Both the position numbers and the translations under genes were made by a program. Positions 1 through 14,000 of a stretch of 64,000 bases of DNA are shown here, in pieces (the first letter of the stretch is position 1; each line of letters starts with the position of its first letter). The DNA comes from Acestrorhynchus altus (lineage: Eukaryota > Chordata > Actinopteri > Characiformes > Acestrorhynchidae): NCBI GenBank assembly GCA_034509495.1, contig CM067503.1:14601502-14665501 (forward strand), given 5' to 3'. The notes under the pieces were generated by a model that was not told the DNA's origin, did not search any database, and saw nothing but the letters and a program-made list of their open reading frames with translations.

Positions 1-1866
1 CAGACCTGTACAGAATTTGGTTGAATACTTTTGTAAAAATATTATTAATAACGATCAAATACAAAATAATGCAATTTGGAAGATCAAGCCCCACACCGCT
101 CTGCACGAAAAAAAAAAAGATTATTTTTTTTTTATTGGAAATATTTAAAAAGCAGTGATCAAGTCTCAAGGCAGATTACATGAAATGAAAAATAAAAACA
201 AAACTAATAATTACACTATGGGCTAGTCCCCCAGCCATGGACTAAGCCTAGTCCTGGACTACAGAGCAATCTGTATGGTGAATCCCCACTGAAAGTAAAA
301 AATAATCTTTGAATAGGCTTAATCCCAGTCTGGGAAACCAACCCTATCTTATTAAATCATTTGTTGGTCTTCCACAAAAAATGTGAAATACTGAATAAAA
401 CTTTTAAGAAATCTAGTTAATCTTGGTACCAAACTACATTTTATAATTACTAATGACAAACATTACAAAATGCACTAATATGCAAAGTGATTCCAAACTT
501 TTGACCTGTAGGTATAATTCGTATGTATAGCTGTTCCTCATTCTCGTCACATAATCAAAGTTACTGTCACAGTAATTTGGCCAATAAAGTGGATGCATTT
601 ACTCACAGTCTAACATAAAGTTTTCCACACTTGATTAAGATTGTTGTTGAGGCATAAACAAAATTGTTGTTTGCAATGTAAACAACAAACAGCCCAGACG
701 CAACATTGGACTTACAAAATTCCAGACAAAATCCATGGAAAAATCCACAGAGTCTGGAGAAGGGCCTTCCAGAAGATTTCCATTCAGCTTGTGTGTTTAG
801 AAAGTCAATCCTAAACCATTTTGTGGTCAGAATGCACAAGACAAAGCATCCAATAATGGCCTTCAATGGCTTTCTTGAGGAGAATGCACTGCAGAAATTT
901 AGGCAGATTTTCAGAGCACCAAGTGAAGAGGCACTCAGCTTTAAAATAATGAATATATTACTAAATATAGACCTTCATCTCATGCCTCTGCTGTTATACT
1001 AGTAGATGCCAGGCCTCTCCACAGTTGTGACAAGTCCAAGTCATCTTGAGTTTCAGCACCATTTAACTGCAGAATTGTGGTGAGACGATCTGACTGCCTG
1101 CAAACATTATGTGCAAAGGTTTGGAGTCTACTAATCACTTCGTATTTGCTTAGAGAAAAAAATAATCAAATACTGCTTCCCAAATTGAAAACAGTGACTG
1201 GTCATCACTGTGCCTTCATATGTTCCAAGATAAACAGCCATTTCTAGGTTTATCAGTGTTCAATTTCCATGCAATATCATTTCATATGTTGCCATAAGAT
1301 CTTACTTTGGCCTCACTTACAGCTCCGAGCTTATCCATTTGACAAACAGTCACTAAACTCCTCCTACCATCTGACCGTCCATTTTGTACACTCCATTCAA
1401 AAAAGCAGGTTCTATTAAACACTTTATGATTGTTTGGTTCATTTCTTTTAGATGTAGCTACAAATTACATTTCTACAATATCAGCTGTGCAATTTTAACA
1501 TTAATTACTCTATAAAGATTTTTTCCCTCAATTGATGCTTATCCATGATTAGAAATGTAGGCAATCTTTCAATCTTAATGAGAACATGACTCGGCAGTAT
1601 CTATCTGCAGGGACTCCACTCTACATACTGAGGCACATGATCAAAAGCAGCATTAGAGGCACAGGTGGCCAAAGCAGTTCCGCAAACACTGTAAAGGAGT
1701 TGCTCGCTCTGTTTTGACAACTCAAAGGCCTTTTTGTATCGAAGTTTCCTGATCTCTTTCACAATTTTCTCCATACACTGAGCTGTCTGCTCATCATCAC
1801 AGCCTGAGTGGAGATATAAGACATCCTCTGCCTCTCAGCATTTGCCCACACAAGAAAGGTGTCCCC
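1..1866 (-). other. pxdc1 3' UTR and downstream flank, end not placed
   Basis: No coding exon or recognised repeat is visible here. The first canonical minus-strand AATAAA I can find below the stop codon reads as tttatt at 131-136, inside a T-rich tract, so either the 3' UTR is about 1.7 kb or an unusual signal is used. The open frames at 603-866 and 706-1002 lack family resemblance and look like chance. Confidence 0.35.
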
Positions 1867-1993
1867 TCACTCCAAGATGTCAGTTTCAAAGGGCACCAGG
1901 TGGTAGTAGGACAAGTTGGTGACATAAGCCTCTGTGTCATCATCACTGAGGTCTTGTTCCAGTGAGAGACACTCCTTACCGTCATCCTCGTAC
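1867..1993 (-). CDS. pxdc1: pxdc1 coding exon 5 with stop codon
   Basis: A 127-nt coding part after a ccatgcag acceptor. It encodes an acidic stretch with LEQDLSDDDTE and then the conserved end AYVTNLSYYHLVPFETD, finishing in ILE and a TGA stop at 1869-1867. The 3' UTR continues to lower coordinates; I cannot place its end. Confidence 0.95.
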
Positions 1994-4900
1994 CTGCATG
2001 GAGAGATATAAGATGAATGTGTTAGTGTATGTGACTGTATATGAAGAGCTATGCACTCATTTAATGTAATTTTCTATATAACCAATCATGTGGCAGCAAT
2101 GCAATACATTAAATGCGTGCAAATACAGGCGTAAAACGCCGGATAATGTTCACATCAACCATAAGAATGATGTGCTCTCAGTGACTAAGTGTGGCATGAT
2201 TGTTGGTGCCAGTCAGGCTGGTTTCAGTATATCTGTAACTGCTGGTCTGCACAACAGACTTCCAGAGTTTACTCAGAATGGTCCAATAAAAAAACATCCA
2301 GGGAGGAACAACTTGTTGATGAGAGAGGTCAACAGAAAATGGACAGTCATTCAAAGCAAAAAGCTACAGTAGCTCTACTAAGTACACATAACAACTCTGT
2401 ACAATTGTGAGCAGAAAAGCATCTCAACAACATGCCCATCAACAACTGAGGCTGATGGGCTACAACAGCAAAAGTACACTTCTGTGAGCCAAGAACCGAA
2501 ATCTGAAACTGCTTCGGGTGCAGCATCAGCAAAACTGGACAGCTGAAAAACATAGACTGGGCTGATGATTCATGTTTGTAGCATCAGAATTTGGCACCAT
2601 GAATTCGAACTCATGGACCCAACCTGCCTTACGCCAAAAGTCCACTTGGTGTGGATTCTTGGCACATCACTATCATCACTCGATTATCCCTAGAATGCCA
2701 CGGTCAATATGATTATTGTTGCTGACCGTGTGCATACCTCCACTTCCAGCATGAACAAGAGGTTCACTGCATGAAGTGCATGAACCAATGTCTTAAAAAA
2801 AGCAAAGAGAATTCCTATCCAATACAAGTGTAATAAATTGCTTCTTGAAATGTATAAAACACAATTGTTTAAGAATTTGCAAGCACCTAAAGTTATTTCA
2901 TTTATTTATTTACGTTGAATATACACACAATTGTTTGTTTTTCTTATGTACGTGGAGACACATCTGAAGAAATATCCATAAATTGGATTAATGAGTAGGA
3001 CCCCATTAATGCAATTTGAGAAACAAATATATACAATTTCTCAACCTCCATAACTTTTAGTTAGAGACTGTTATTCTTGTTAGTTGTCAACTATCAATTA
3101 TAACAATAATTATACTTACCTATAATTTTCATACTAAACTCAAAAGCAGAAATTAATATGGATTTTAATTCTATAATTACTGTAGTGCTTAGTGCTTTCC
3201 CCTGATTTATTTCATTGGTTTTGTAGAGTTCTGTTGAAATCATATTTTTTCTGAATGTTATAATGTTTTCAAATTCTGCTTTTATTGTTATAACTTAAAT
3301 TAATTAATAGTAACTGTCAATTTTTCCAATTTACAAGTGACAATTACACAACCCTGTTAGGATTCTCCTCCTATCACATGCAATGATCCTGATACTCGGA
3401 AGGTGAAGACAAACACATGCTTCCTCCAATACATGTGAAACTAGCCACCACCGCTTTTTGAACTGCTGTCACAACATCATTGTTGGGCAGCCAACGTGCT
3501 CGGAGGAAAGTGCCAGGTCCCCAGCTCCAATACAACAGCTAACAGATGGCTGTGCCAACCAGCATCCCACCCACCCACAGAGAGAATGGCCCATTTTGAT
3601 CTCTCGGATTCAGGGATTGTTCTCTCGGATGACCCTGGATTCAAACCTGTGATCCTCAGTCATTTAGAGCCAGTAACTCTCATTCTAAAAGTTTATGAAG
3701 ATTCACTTTTGAACACTTTATATGAGAACTTTATAAATAATATGTATTAAAGAGTACATTTCTTTTCTAATGACTCTTCAGCGACGAACTGTAATAGTGA
3801 ACAGCAATTCTTCAGCTCCTTTCAGTGCGATGCAACTAAGTGTGTAAAATGTCATTAGTAGGAAGGTCTGTTAGGGTGGGTCAACAGTTTCATTCCTGAG
3901 TTTCTTTCTCACACCCAGGGAAGGAAATACTGGTCAGAGGTACTTCCTGTGTATTGGACCTTTTTGCTCTCAAAGAATATTACATGAGAATGACTAAAAC
4001 CCTACTTTTATGGAAATATTATGACATGTCATATTTTAATGTCATGACAACCATGTCATTGATATCCCGTTGAGTTTGTGAAGAGAAGTAAAAGCAAGAT
4101 GAACTTCAAACAAACTGTAATTTCTCAACAGCCTATGTGCATATTTCAGATAACCATGTATGTGACCATTTAAAATATATCTTATTTAATTTTGTTTCCA
4201 ATAATGTGACAATGTGAGTCCATTCGACAATTTTCTGTGGTCAGATAAACAATATATCAGACAACCCCTCAAAATGATTTCGACAAAAAAGAGCATGGAC
4301 TACAAATAATTTTTCTAGTGAAAATCAAAAATCAATCAAAGTGAATGAAATAATATGTGTGTACTGCAAGCGGCATAGAGGAACTCACGAATGCTCAGCT
4401 GAATCTGTAGAGGAGGGTCTCTCCTTATCCTGTGGAACATTCTCATCAAATACAATGGTTTCTGTGTTCGCCAGACAAAACCCATTAGATCTCATAATCT
4501 CTGCAAGAAAACCCACATAAACAAGTGTAATGAGCTTTAAACCTTGTAGGGAATGTAGGGATGTCACAATTAGTAGTCGATACCAATGCCATTAAAATTC
4601 TACGATTCTCTATACCAATTTTGATACCACATCACAAAATAAACACTTGGGGTGGGACAGATCACAAATTTCATGGATCAGATTACTTAGTGTTTTTTTA
4701 AGTCATGGAATGGATTGATTTTTTTTTTTCAGATCAGCATAAAAAACATGAGTAAATTAACTTTGCTTTCCATTCATCAATACTTTGAAAAAACAATATG
4801 CTTGAACATGGTTTTAAATGAAACCAACATTATGTTTAGTGTTTAATTACTTGGCACCACACTGAACAAACAAATAAAACATTTGTTGATTAAATGTGCA

Positions 4901-7900
4901 TTATTATTCTGGGTATACACCAGGTGTACTGAGCCCTATATAGTTTCCACACTGCAAATTGTGAGCAGCGTAGTGAGCAGTGAGAAGATACTTAGGATAA
5001 TCTGTTGATGATTTAGCACATCGATGTGTAGGGATTTCATTGCACTTTCATTTACTTCTAAATCCTATGTTTTCCACATTGGAATGTAGCCTCATATCTG
5101 AAGAAAATATCCCTGTAGATTTTGGAATAACCATAGCCTGCTCACGTCATTCAGCAAAGAGCTGACAAAATGCCTGGGAATTGTATTAACTGCCGATTGC
5201 CCCCAATACAATAAGGTGACGCCGCTTTAAAATGCGTGCTCATACTTGACATATTGCCATGTTCATCTGTCTTCCTTGTACCACAGCACCTACTGTGGTA
5301 CTGTGCTTTAGTCTACAAACATCCTCCATTATCAGTGGAGTCTACAGGGAAGACAAAATGTTCCCAAACAAGAAATGTAGGCTAAATGATGTAGGCTTAT
5401 GAAACTCTTCCCCGCTGCAGTGACTGTTGTTAATGGCATGCTTATGTGTGCCGTCTATAATCTGGGTTGTCAGACTCAAACCAAAAATATTTCCAAATGT
5501 GACTGTTGGGTTTTTTGGTTTTTTTTTAAGAAGCAGCAGCTGAAGCTATTTCTCATGCTCCTGCTGTTGTTGTTGGTCTTCCCTTTGCATCTACACATGT
5601 GGACTAGGCTTTTTATGTTGCCATATTGTGGTGTGGGACAGTAAAACTGTCACTACCACAGGAAGCAAAAATGTTAGTATCGATTTGGCACCAAAGTATC
5701 AGTTCTCATGACGTCTCTAATCTAAAGGCTCATTTTTTGTCAATTTACAAATATTCATATGGTAGATTTCCCCAGAGGAGCTGTAGAGGAACTATACTAC
5801 ATTTACTTCCTTTTTATGAGGTGTTGATCCGTTCAGATACCTGAAATCTTGACTGGGCTCTGGAAACAGGGCTGTATCTTGTGGATGTTGTCATTTCTCA
5901 ACACTTGATCAAGTGGAGAACGTTCAAAGAATGTTAACACAACCTCTGACCTGGAAAACTGAAAGGCAAATCAGCATTAGATCCACAGACCTACACAGCT
6001 TGCTAAATCTTATGTTATCTGAACCAAGTTCATTCCCTATTTAATATTAGTCAGCTGGGTAATTCCAGAATAAATATGCTCTACCGCTTAAACAGCAGGA
6101 AGCTCACACAATTACACTCCATCAAAGCATTACAACATAGATTTCCACAAGGTTACACTGAAATTAAAGGGTTTAAGTGGCACAAATCTTACACAAAAAA
6201 AGAAAGAGTTAATAAAAAGAGTCAATAATCCTTAAGTAAATTCAAAGTGTCTTTATAGAACCATGGCAATTTACAGAACCTTGTTAATGCTTTCTTCTCA
6301 ATGATGAGATGAAGAACTCTGCATATGGGTCTTTTAAAGATTTATACTGAAAAGAAAATTCATTTAAATATTTTCAAATTATTGGAAAAGATGAAAAAGA
6401 AGCCCTGTTGTAGTTTTTACTCATTTTAACATGAATATTTGCGGCATTCTCAGATTACAATATGACATATTTGCTGTGGAATTATTTAGTTAAGTGAGTA
6501 CAGTACTTCCAATCTCCATTTGAGACCCCCAACATCTTTCATAAATAAGGCCTTAAACACAGCTCATAATTTGTGCTGTAGGGCTTCACAATGACAAAGT
6601 GATCAGATTATTAACAATCATCATTTAACCTTTACATATAATGAACCGTCTCACAATATTCAAATTTTTTGAACAAGAGTCACTCTTGTTACCATTGCTG
6701 ACCAGCTTAATTGTGAATCATCTACTTGGACGGTGTTTTCTGTACACTACTGCAGTACTGTCACATGGAGGAGGGGAGGGCGTGTGCTCACCTTCCACGG
6801 CATGTTGATGGTGTTCTTCAGAAGCTTCTCCACTTCGTTCAGCTTGACCTCGATGTCCTTTGCTTCTTTGATCTTCACAAGGCCTGCAGACACAGAAAAA
6901 GAGAACGAGAGTGTCAAGAGAGCAACACTAATTGCAGCCAGAAGCTGAAAAGAACATATCAGGAACCTCTAATACAGTACTGTATGTCACACAGAGGGTC
7001 ATTATTGTGTTTATTAAAAGACTTTTCAAGTCCATTCCATACATCTTCCCATCTGCCTCTACCTGGTCAGAGGTTGGCCTGCAGGCCACTTGTAAACCTT
7101 GTGCATAAGATTAAAGATTCATCTTAAAGATGATTATTAAAAGCTGCTTAATAAGCCAGACTCCAATATAAGTAATGTAACATCTGGATTTAGTAAGAAA
7201 GTTTTACAGCTAATAAACGAGTTCACAAATTACAGTCTAGACTCATGTAATAACCTTCTCCTGCAGCTTACATTTAAAATGGCTCTGGTCCTACATACAC
7301 TTTTATATTAGGTTATTTTCCCAAAGACAAACCCTCACCAATAGCTGTGACCTTTCTTCACACAAGTCTGTCTTATCTAAGCCCATAGAACCACATACAA
7401 AAGCAACTGGGCAGACCCCAGACACACGCACGCTGTAGTCTGGAAAGGCTGGTACAAATGTTACTGAGAAGCATGCCATCAGCTGACAATGCTAACCTTT
7501 CCACTCAAACAATGTTCAATGCTATCTCTGCTCTACTCAAAACAGTACAGAGGGAAAAGAACAGAGATTCCTCCTGGCTTGCATTCTGTGGCAAACAAGG
7601 ATTTCAGACACAGTACATATCAAAGAGAAGTTCAAAACGTTGGACAACAGCCAGAATGGTGTTTAGATAACCTTCAGGAGTTCAAACAAGTGCCACCAAG
7701 ACTCATTCTCAGTGGTTTTTATGGTAAAACTAAAAAGAATAAGTCTATTGACTAAATTTACTAAATTTGTACAAGAAGATAACGTTGGAGAAGGCGAGTA
7801 CTACTTACTATTCAAGTTGTTTGTCAGGCAGCTCACTTCCCTGATCTCGATGAAAACTCTATTTAGGTCTCAAAATATCTAATCTATCAAAGTATCTTGC

Positions 7901-10217
7901 ACAAATAGTTGCTACTAGAAGTGTGAAATTACAAAGCTATTGAGAAGGTAGATAAAGGTAACCAGGAACATTGAAAATGTTGACTCATATAGGCAATATA
8001 CTGATTAGATTAACCCTTTGGGAGGGTTCCCTCAGGGAAAACCCTCAGGAGGTGTCAGGTGTAACCCAAAATGCCAGGCATCTCAGAATGGAGCTCCTAG
8101 TGATGTTCTGGGATAATATATCCCAAGAACCTCGAACATTCTCACTCAGTTACTGCAGATATTACAGTGGGGTTGAGGGATGATAATGTGCCCAATAGCA
8201 TACCATACATTTTCACTCTGAGATCTGTGTCTTCAAGCCCAGGTCTTGAGACCGCAGGAGCATGCAGATAAGTGTCAAAGAGCCTGTAATGAAGACCGAA
8301 GGTGATCTGGCATCATACAAAATGGCAACCCACACTACATCACCAAGCCTTCTGGATATGTAACACATGATGACAAACTGTTGATCTTGATCTTGTTACA
8401 TTCTCAAAGCAATGCTCCAAAATCTAGAAGAAAGCCTGTCCAGGACAGTAGAGACAATTCCAAAAAAGTATTTTAATACCCTTGATTTCAGAAGAATGAG
8501 CAGGTTCCAAAATATTTTTGTTTGTATTGTTTCCTGAGTAATGACCTTTCTAGGTGTTGAGTCAGTTTTCTACATGGGTTGTGAAGAATGGCCTTTGCAG
8601 GAAACAAGACAGACAGAAAAAGATCCTGTGGTGCAGTTTATTGGATCCCCACCCACTCAGACAAACTTCAATCTTTCCATTACTCTGACGATGATGCTGA
8701 TCAGGGTGACCACAGTGATGAAGTCAGATTCAGTCACACTGCTCCTACACACATGAAAATACCACAGGGCAGGCTCTTCACACCAACGTATACTGTGACA
8801 GTGCACACCAGACTTGGCCCTGATGCAACAGCTATTCATTACTGCTGACCCAAGCTGATGAGACCAGCCCCCAGGGCAGCAAAGAAGGATTAGCTGCTTA
8901 AATCACTACTGGTTCTTGGGGACTCTTCTATATCCGACTGGACAACGTTATACGTTTTAAAGCTCATGTTCAAAAGTATCCTCAAGAATGCAATGTTGTT
9001 ATTATGTAACAGTTTAACTAGTTGACATGAAGTGTCCTACTGGAGTATAGCTGCCTGGTCTCAGCAATGAGAGGCCTATTGTGAATCCGTATCTTATGAT
9101 TTGGAAAAGCAAAGTTCCTGTGTCTTCATTGGAGTGCTTCTGAGTCTCTGCTCTAGCCCTCCCTGCACACCAATTTAGTGGATTTTTCTGCTCCAGACAC
9201 ACCTGAATCAACTTACTGGGTCATTTCCAAGCCTGTCACAAGTTGAATTAAGTTTACTGGGTCCAGAGCAAGGAGAAAAAATGTGCAGTGTAGGGGCCTA
9301 AACACGCAGAACAAATACCATTGCGTTCACCCCTTAAATCATAAGGCCTTTTTCATAGGCTTTTAGTTATATTCCAAAATACTGAATAGATCCATAAAAT
9401 TATATTATTAAAACACTTGAACCGAACTTCAACTGCATCTTCAAAGCTAAAAATGATTTATGCAAAGCATCGTGATATAGGTTTAGGGATGGGCACAAAA
9501 GTGATGTGCATGCTAAATGTCTAACTGAAGCAGTAAGCAGTGGGTCCAAAGCCCTTTTGACATTCTTTACCAATTTCAAATATAATCTAGAATCTACCAT
9601 CATTCCAGAAAAGCTGCAGAATGCTCTTACAGGTGCCTGTAAAACAGCACTAATATCATTTGATAAATGTACAACTCGTCTGTACCATTGTGATGCTTAA
9701 GCCAAGTGGAAACACCCAGTCTGTTACTTGCAGGAGGTGATTATTCACCCTGCTTTCTCACGGTCACTAATGAATGCACTAATCTCATCAGACTCATCAG
9801 AAGTATCAGAATACGAGATAAAATATACAGAAAATGTTATATAACCAATTATTTCATTGATATATTACATGTAAGTGACAAAAATATGTGAACCTTTGCT
9901 TTCAGTATTTATTATAATATTTGTGAAGGTAAAAAGGCCTTAGAAGTTACTTTCTTTAATAGCCTATTACATGCCTTGCTCATGGCATGATTATAATAAT
10001 GCTTTTCTAATTTCCTCCATTTGTATACAATCGGTCTGTCTGGTGGAATCCAAATTCTTTAGAGTTTTGTAACCTTTTTCAGCCTGATGAGCATCAACAA
10101 CTCTTCGTTTGAGTTCCTCAGAAAATCTCTGTTTGTGCCATGATACACTTCCACAAACACATATTGTGAAGATCAGATTTGAATAGATCCCCAATTAAAC
10201 AGGACCCCCACCCCTCC

Positions 10218-10262
<45 letters not shown>

Positions 10263-10975
10263 TTGTCATCCCATTGATTGAAAACACTAATTTCACATTT
10301 AAATTATCTGCAAATCCTAAAGGTCCACAAAGGATCAAGAGTAATATTTTTGTCTCATTTGTTTGACTTGGTTCTCCTTATCTATTTTTAGGACTTGTGT
10401 GACAATCTAATGAAGTCTTAGATCATTTTCATGCAGAAATATAGTAAAGATTTCATAAACCAATTGCATGGTAATCAACCAATTGCAATGCATGACTGCA
10501 ATAGGACAGAATCGAGTGTGCAGTTCCTTCCATACCAATACAAAAAAGTACTGTCACAGAGCAAATGTCTGCGACAGAAAGGTTTAAACTTATTTAAGGC
10601 CTGTTTTACACAAAACAGACAGCTCATCCACTCTTCTCACACATAAGCTGGTCTGCGTGTTTATGCTGTACATAGATCACTATGATCCTGACAGGATGTG
10701 CCTCAGATAGTCACACTTGGCTTGTGACCTGAACTCCAGCTGACAGAACAAAACAGGAACACAGACAAGAACAGTTCAGATTAGTAGGGCACATTTAAAA
10801 ACTTTGACAAAGATGCCACCTTACAAAAATAAAGATGGCATCTGAGTCCAGATGTGTGGTACATTCCACACAGGCAACCAACAGTGCTTTTCCTGATAGG
10901 ATGTCCTGTGGAAATGTTGATTTCCTGTGTCCACTTCCTGTGATCTTACAGCTTACTTTGGACAAAAGCATTTGG

Positions 10976-11025
<50 letters not shown>

Positions 11026-14000
11026 AAAGGCCTATATATAAATACAGATACCAGCACTTGGAAACACAAGACTTAGTTTCCATTTGGTTTTTACTTTTAA
11101 TACATTTGCAAAATTTCAAACAAACATTTTCCACTTCGTCACTGTGTGTAGAATTGTTTTGGAACAAGGCTGTAACATAATAAAATGTGCAAAAGTGAAG
11201 TGTAGTGAATGCTTTCCGGATGTACTGTCTATATAATTCAGCAGTCACTGAAGAGTGTGCTCATAAAATCCATACATGGTGGTGGTAGAATCATGCTGTG
11301 GGGATGCTTTGCTTCAGCAGGGACACGGAAGCTGGTCAAAGTTGATGTGTAGATGGATGGGGCTAAATACTGGGCAATCCCAGAGGATTATCTGTTAGAG
11401 GTTGCAAAAAACTTGAGACTGGGGAGGAAGTTCACAATCCAGCAGGACAACGACCCTAAACGTACATACCCATGGTGAATTTTTGGCAAAATTAGAATAT
11501 TGCTGTTTTCTTATTGCATTTGCTTTGGTCAATCACATACAAGCCCAATAAAATACATTAAATTTGTGTGTCTAATGTGAACGAATGTGGTTCAAGCAAT
11601 ATGAACATTTTGCCAGGCAGTGCAAGGTAATTTGTTACCATGTGATCATGAATGTGACATCGTTATGTACTTAAATGCTCTCCTTGTGGGGTGTTAGCAT
11701 GCTATAAAATAGTGCTATATCCTGGCAATCAAGGAATAATATATGCAAATTAATCATCATTACCATTTCTTATACATATCTTGTTGCGATGCTTGTACAG
11801 TGATATTTACCACAAAGTTATTCAAGTTCCTAAACCGGCTCTACTGGAACATTGTGAGTTCAAAATTTTATGGTATAAATCAAAGGTATCTGGAGTGAAT
11901 CTGCCTGATGACTGTTAAAATTCATATGTGACTGTGAGAATAAGAGAAGATGACCAAATGACCCTCTCTCCTCTACTACTCAATAGTACAAAAGACATCT
12001 TGGATGGTGTAAATCAATCTGGCCCTATTAGTTAAACTGTGCTTCATTAGCACATGCATTCATGTAGGCAGTAATAAAATTATTGTATACTAATCCGTGC
12101 ACTCAGCTTGTGAAACCAGCCAGCGAGTGAGTTAACAAGAACTGCATCAGAAGATGGAGTGAGTTACAGTACTAGGAGCTGATAAGGAAACCACTGTTTC
12201 ATAATGACCAGAAAGGTAGGTATGATAATTCAACTTCTCACTCTGGTATTGCAAGAATGTCACTGCAAAATCTCTTATCTTCAATGTTTCAGGGGGAAGA
12301 AAACCACACTTTTTTCAGTTACTATAGACAGTTTGGTGACATGCAAAAGAATCTATATTAGTGGAACAGCAAGTGTTTAAAAAGGCAATATTCAATGAGA
12401 GTTAGGAACTCTTTGTCAGGCAGAGAGAAAACTGCCATCTGACCCAGGACATCCTGCCCTGTAGCAAAGCAACAACTGTTAACAGTCCATTCTCTCATGA
12501 ATAGCCTGAAAACTTGCTGCTCAAGACAGACAGGAGAATTACAGTCTTATGAAAAGGTCCTAACTGCTAAGATGTAATGCTCTAAATGCTGGAGTATATC
12601 TTCAGTAGATGTTAACAGTTTTCTTCTTCAAGTGAACAAAAGTAAATAAATTAAAAAAAGAGTTCAATAATGGTAGAAACTTTGGGGCATTTGGGAGGGA
12701 AATGGGGCAGGTGCTATTATGCAGGAAAAATACATCAAAAAGCAAACAAAGTAGCATTGCTATGGCTGTGTCTGTCATCTTAAATTTTCACATACACACT
12801 GTAGCATTTTGTTAAACTACACTACACAAACCCAAGTGGTTGAAAATTCAGTTATATTGAATCTGTAACCTCATTCAGCAGGCCTCCAGAATAAAGACAT
12901 CCCGTCATCTGTGGGCTGCTAAAAATAGCACATAGGACTAGGGCTGGACAATTAATCAAAAATTAATTGAAACCAACATTCAGAACCTTGTCCATGACAA
13001 TTATTTCATTTATTTATGTTAATACTTTTTTAAAAGCTCTGTAAATATTGATGTTTAGCGTTTCATTACTTGGCTACCAGACCACACTGAAAAAAAAAAA
13101 AGTTTTAATTTTTGTTTAAATGTTATTATGATGATGATAAAGTTTTGAAGTTACATCATTATTCCAGGTATATTTGTACTGCTCCCTCTTGAACTGGTTC
13201 CGTTCAAGCAATAAAGTACCTTGGTGTATTTCAGTGAACCAGTCCACTTTAACACCGGTTTTATGTCATTGGTAAGTATATTTACATACATACATACAGA
13301 CATACATACATACAGACATACATACATACAGACATACATACAGACATACAGACAGACATACAGACATATAGACATACATACATACATACATACATACATA
13401 CACATACACACACATTCATGTTACACTTACATTCAGAACTGTGTTTTTGTAAATACTTTTAAACATATACAATTGTTTTTTTGTTCCAGCCATTTATTAT
13501 TCAGCACAAATATGTATTAAATGTAATGTTCCCTAATTAACACATGTAGGTTAATGAATAAAAAGTCATTGGTGGCAGATGCAGGGTTGCTGAGGTCCAA
13601 CACTGCTGTGGCCGGATTCAGCACCCCAGTTATGTGGTTAGCTGATCTACACCCCAGCATGTGATCCAACACAGCATAATAAGACAGTATATTCCCCCTC
13701 CCGGTTCCACTGTGACAGTTTTCTGTAATCTTTCTTTGTAAAGTTATTTATTAGTTTCACCTGAAACTACAGGTAATAAATGTGGAGTTTCCTCAGCAGA
13801 CCACTGCATGATCTTCGTGGGTGTCACCATTGCTCCTTATTCCTGTACAACTAGACACACCCATATGGTTCATTGTTCCGTGTTGGTGGCAAAGGCCTAC
13901 ATGAAGCTGTCTGTGCCACAGGAAACAAGAACCGTAGCATTTTAAAAATGTTGGCATCAACTTGATACCAAACTATCAGTTCTCATGACATCTCTAGTTG

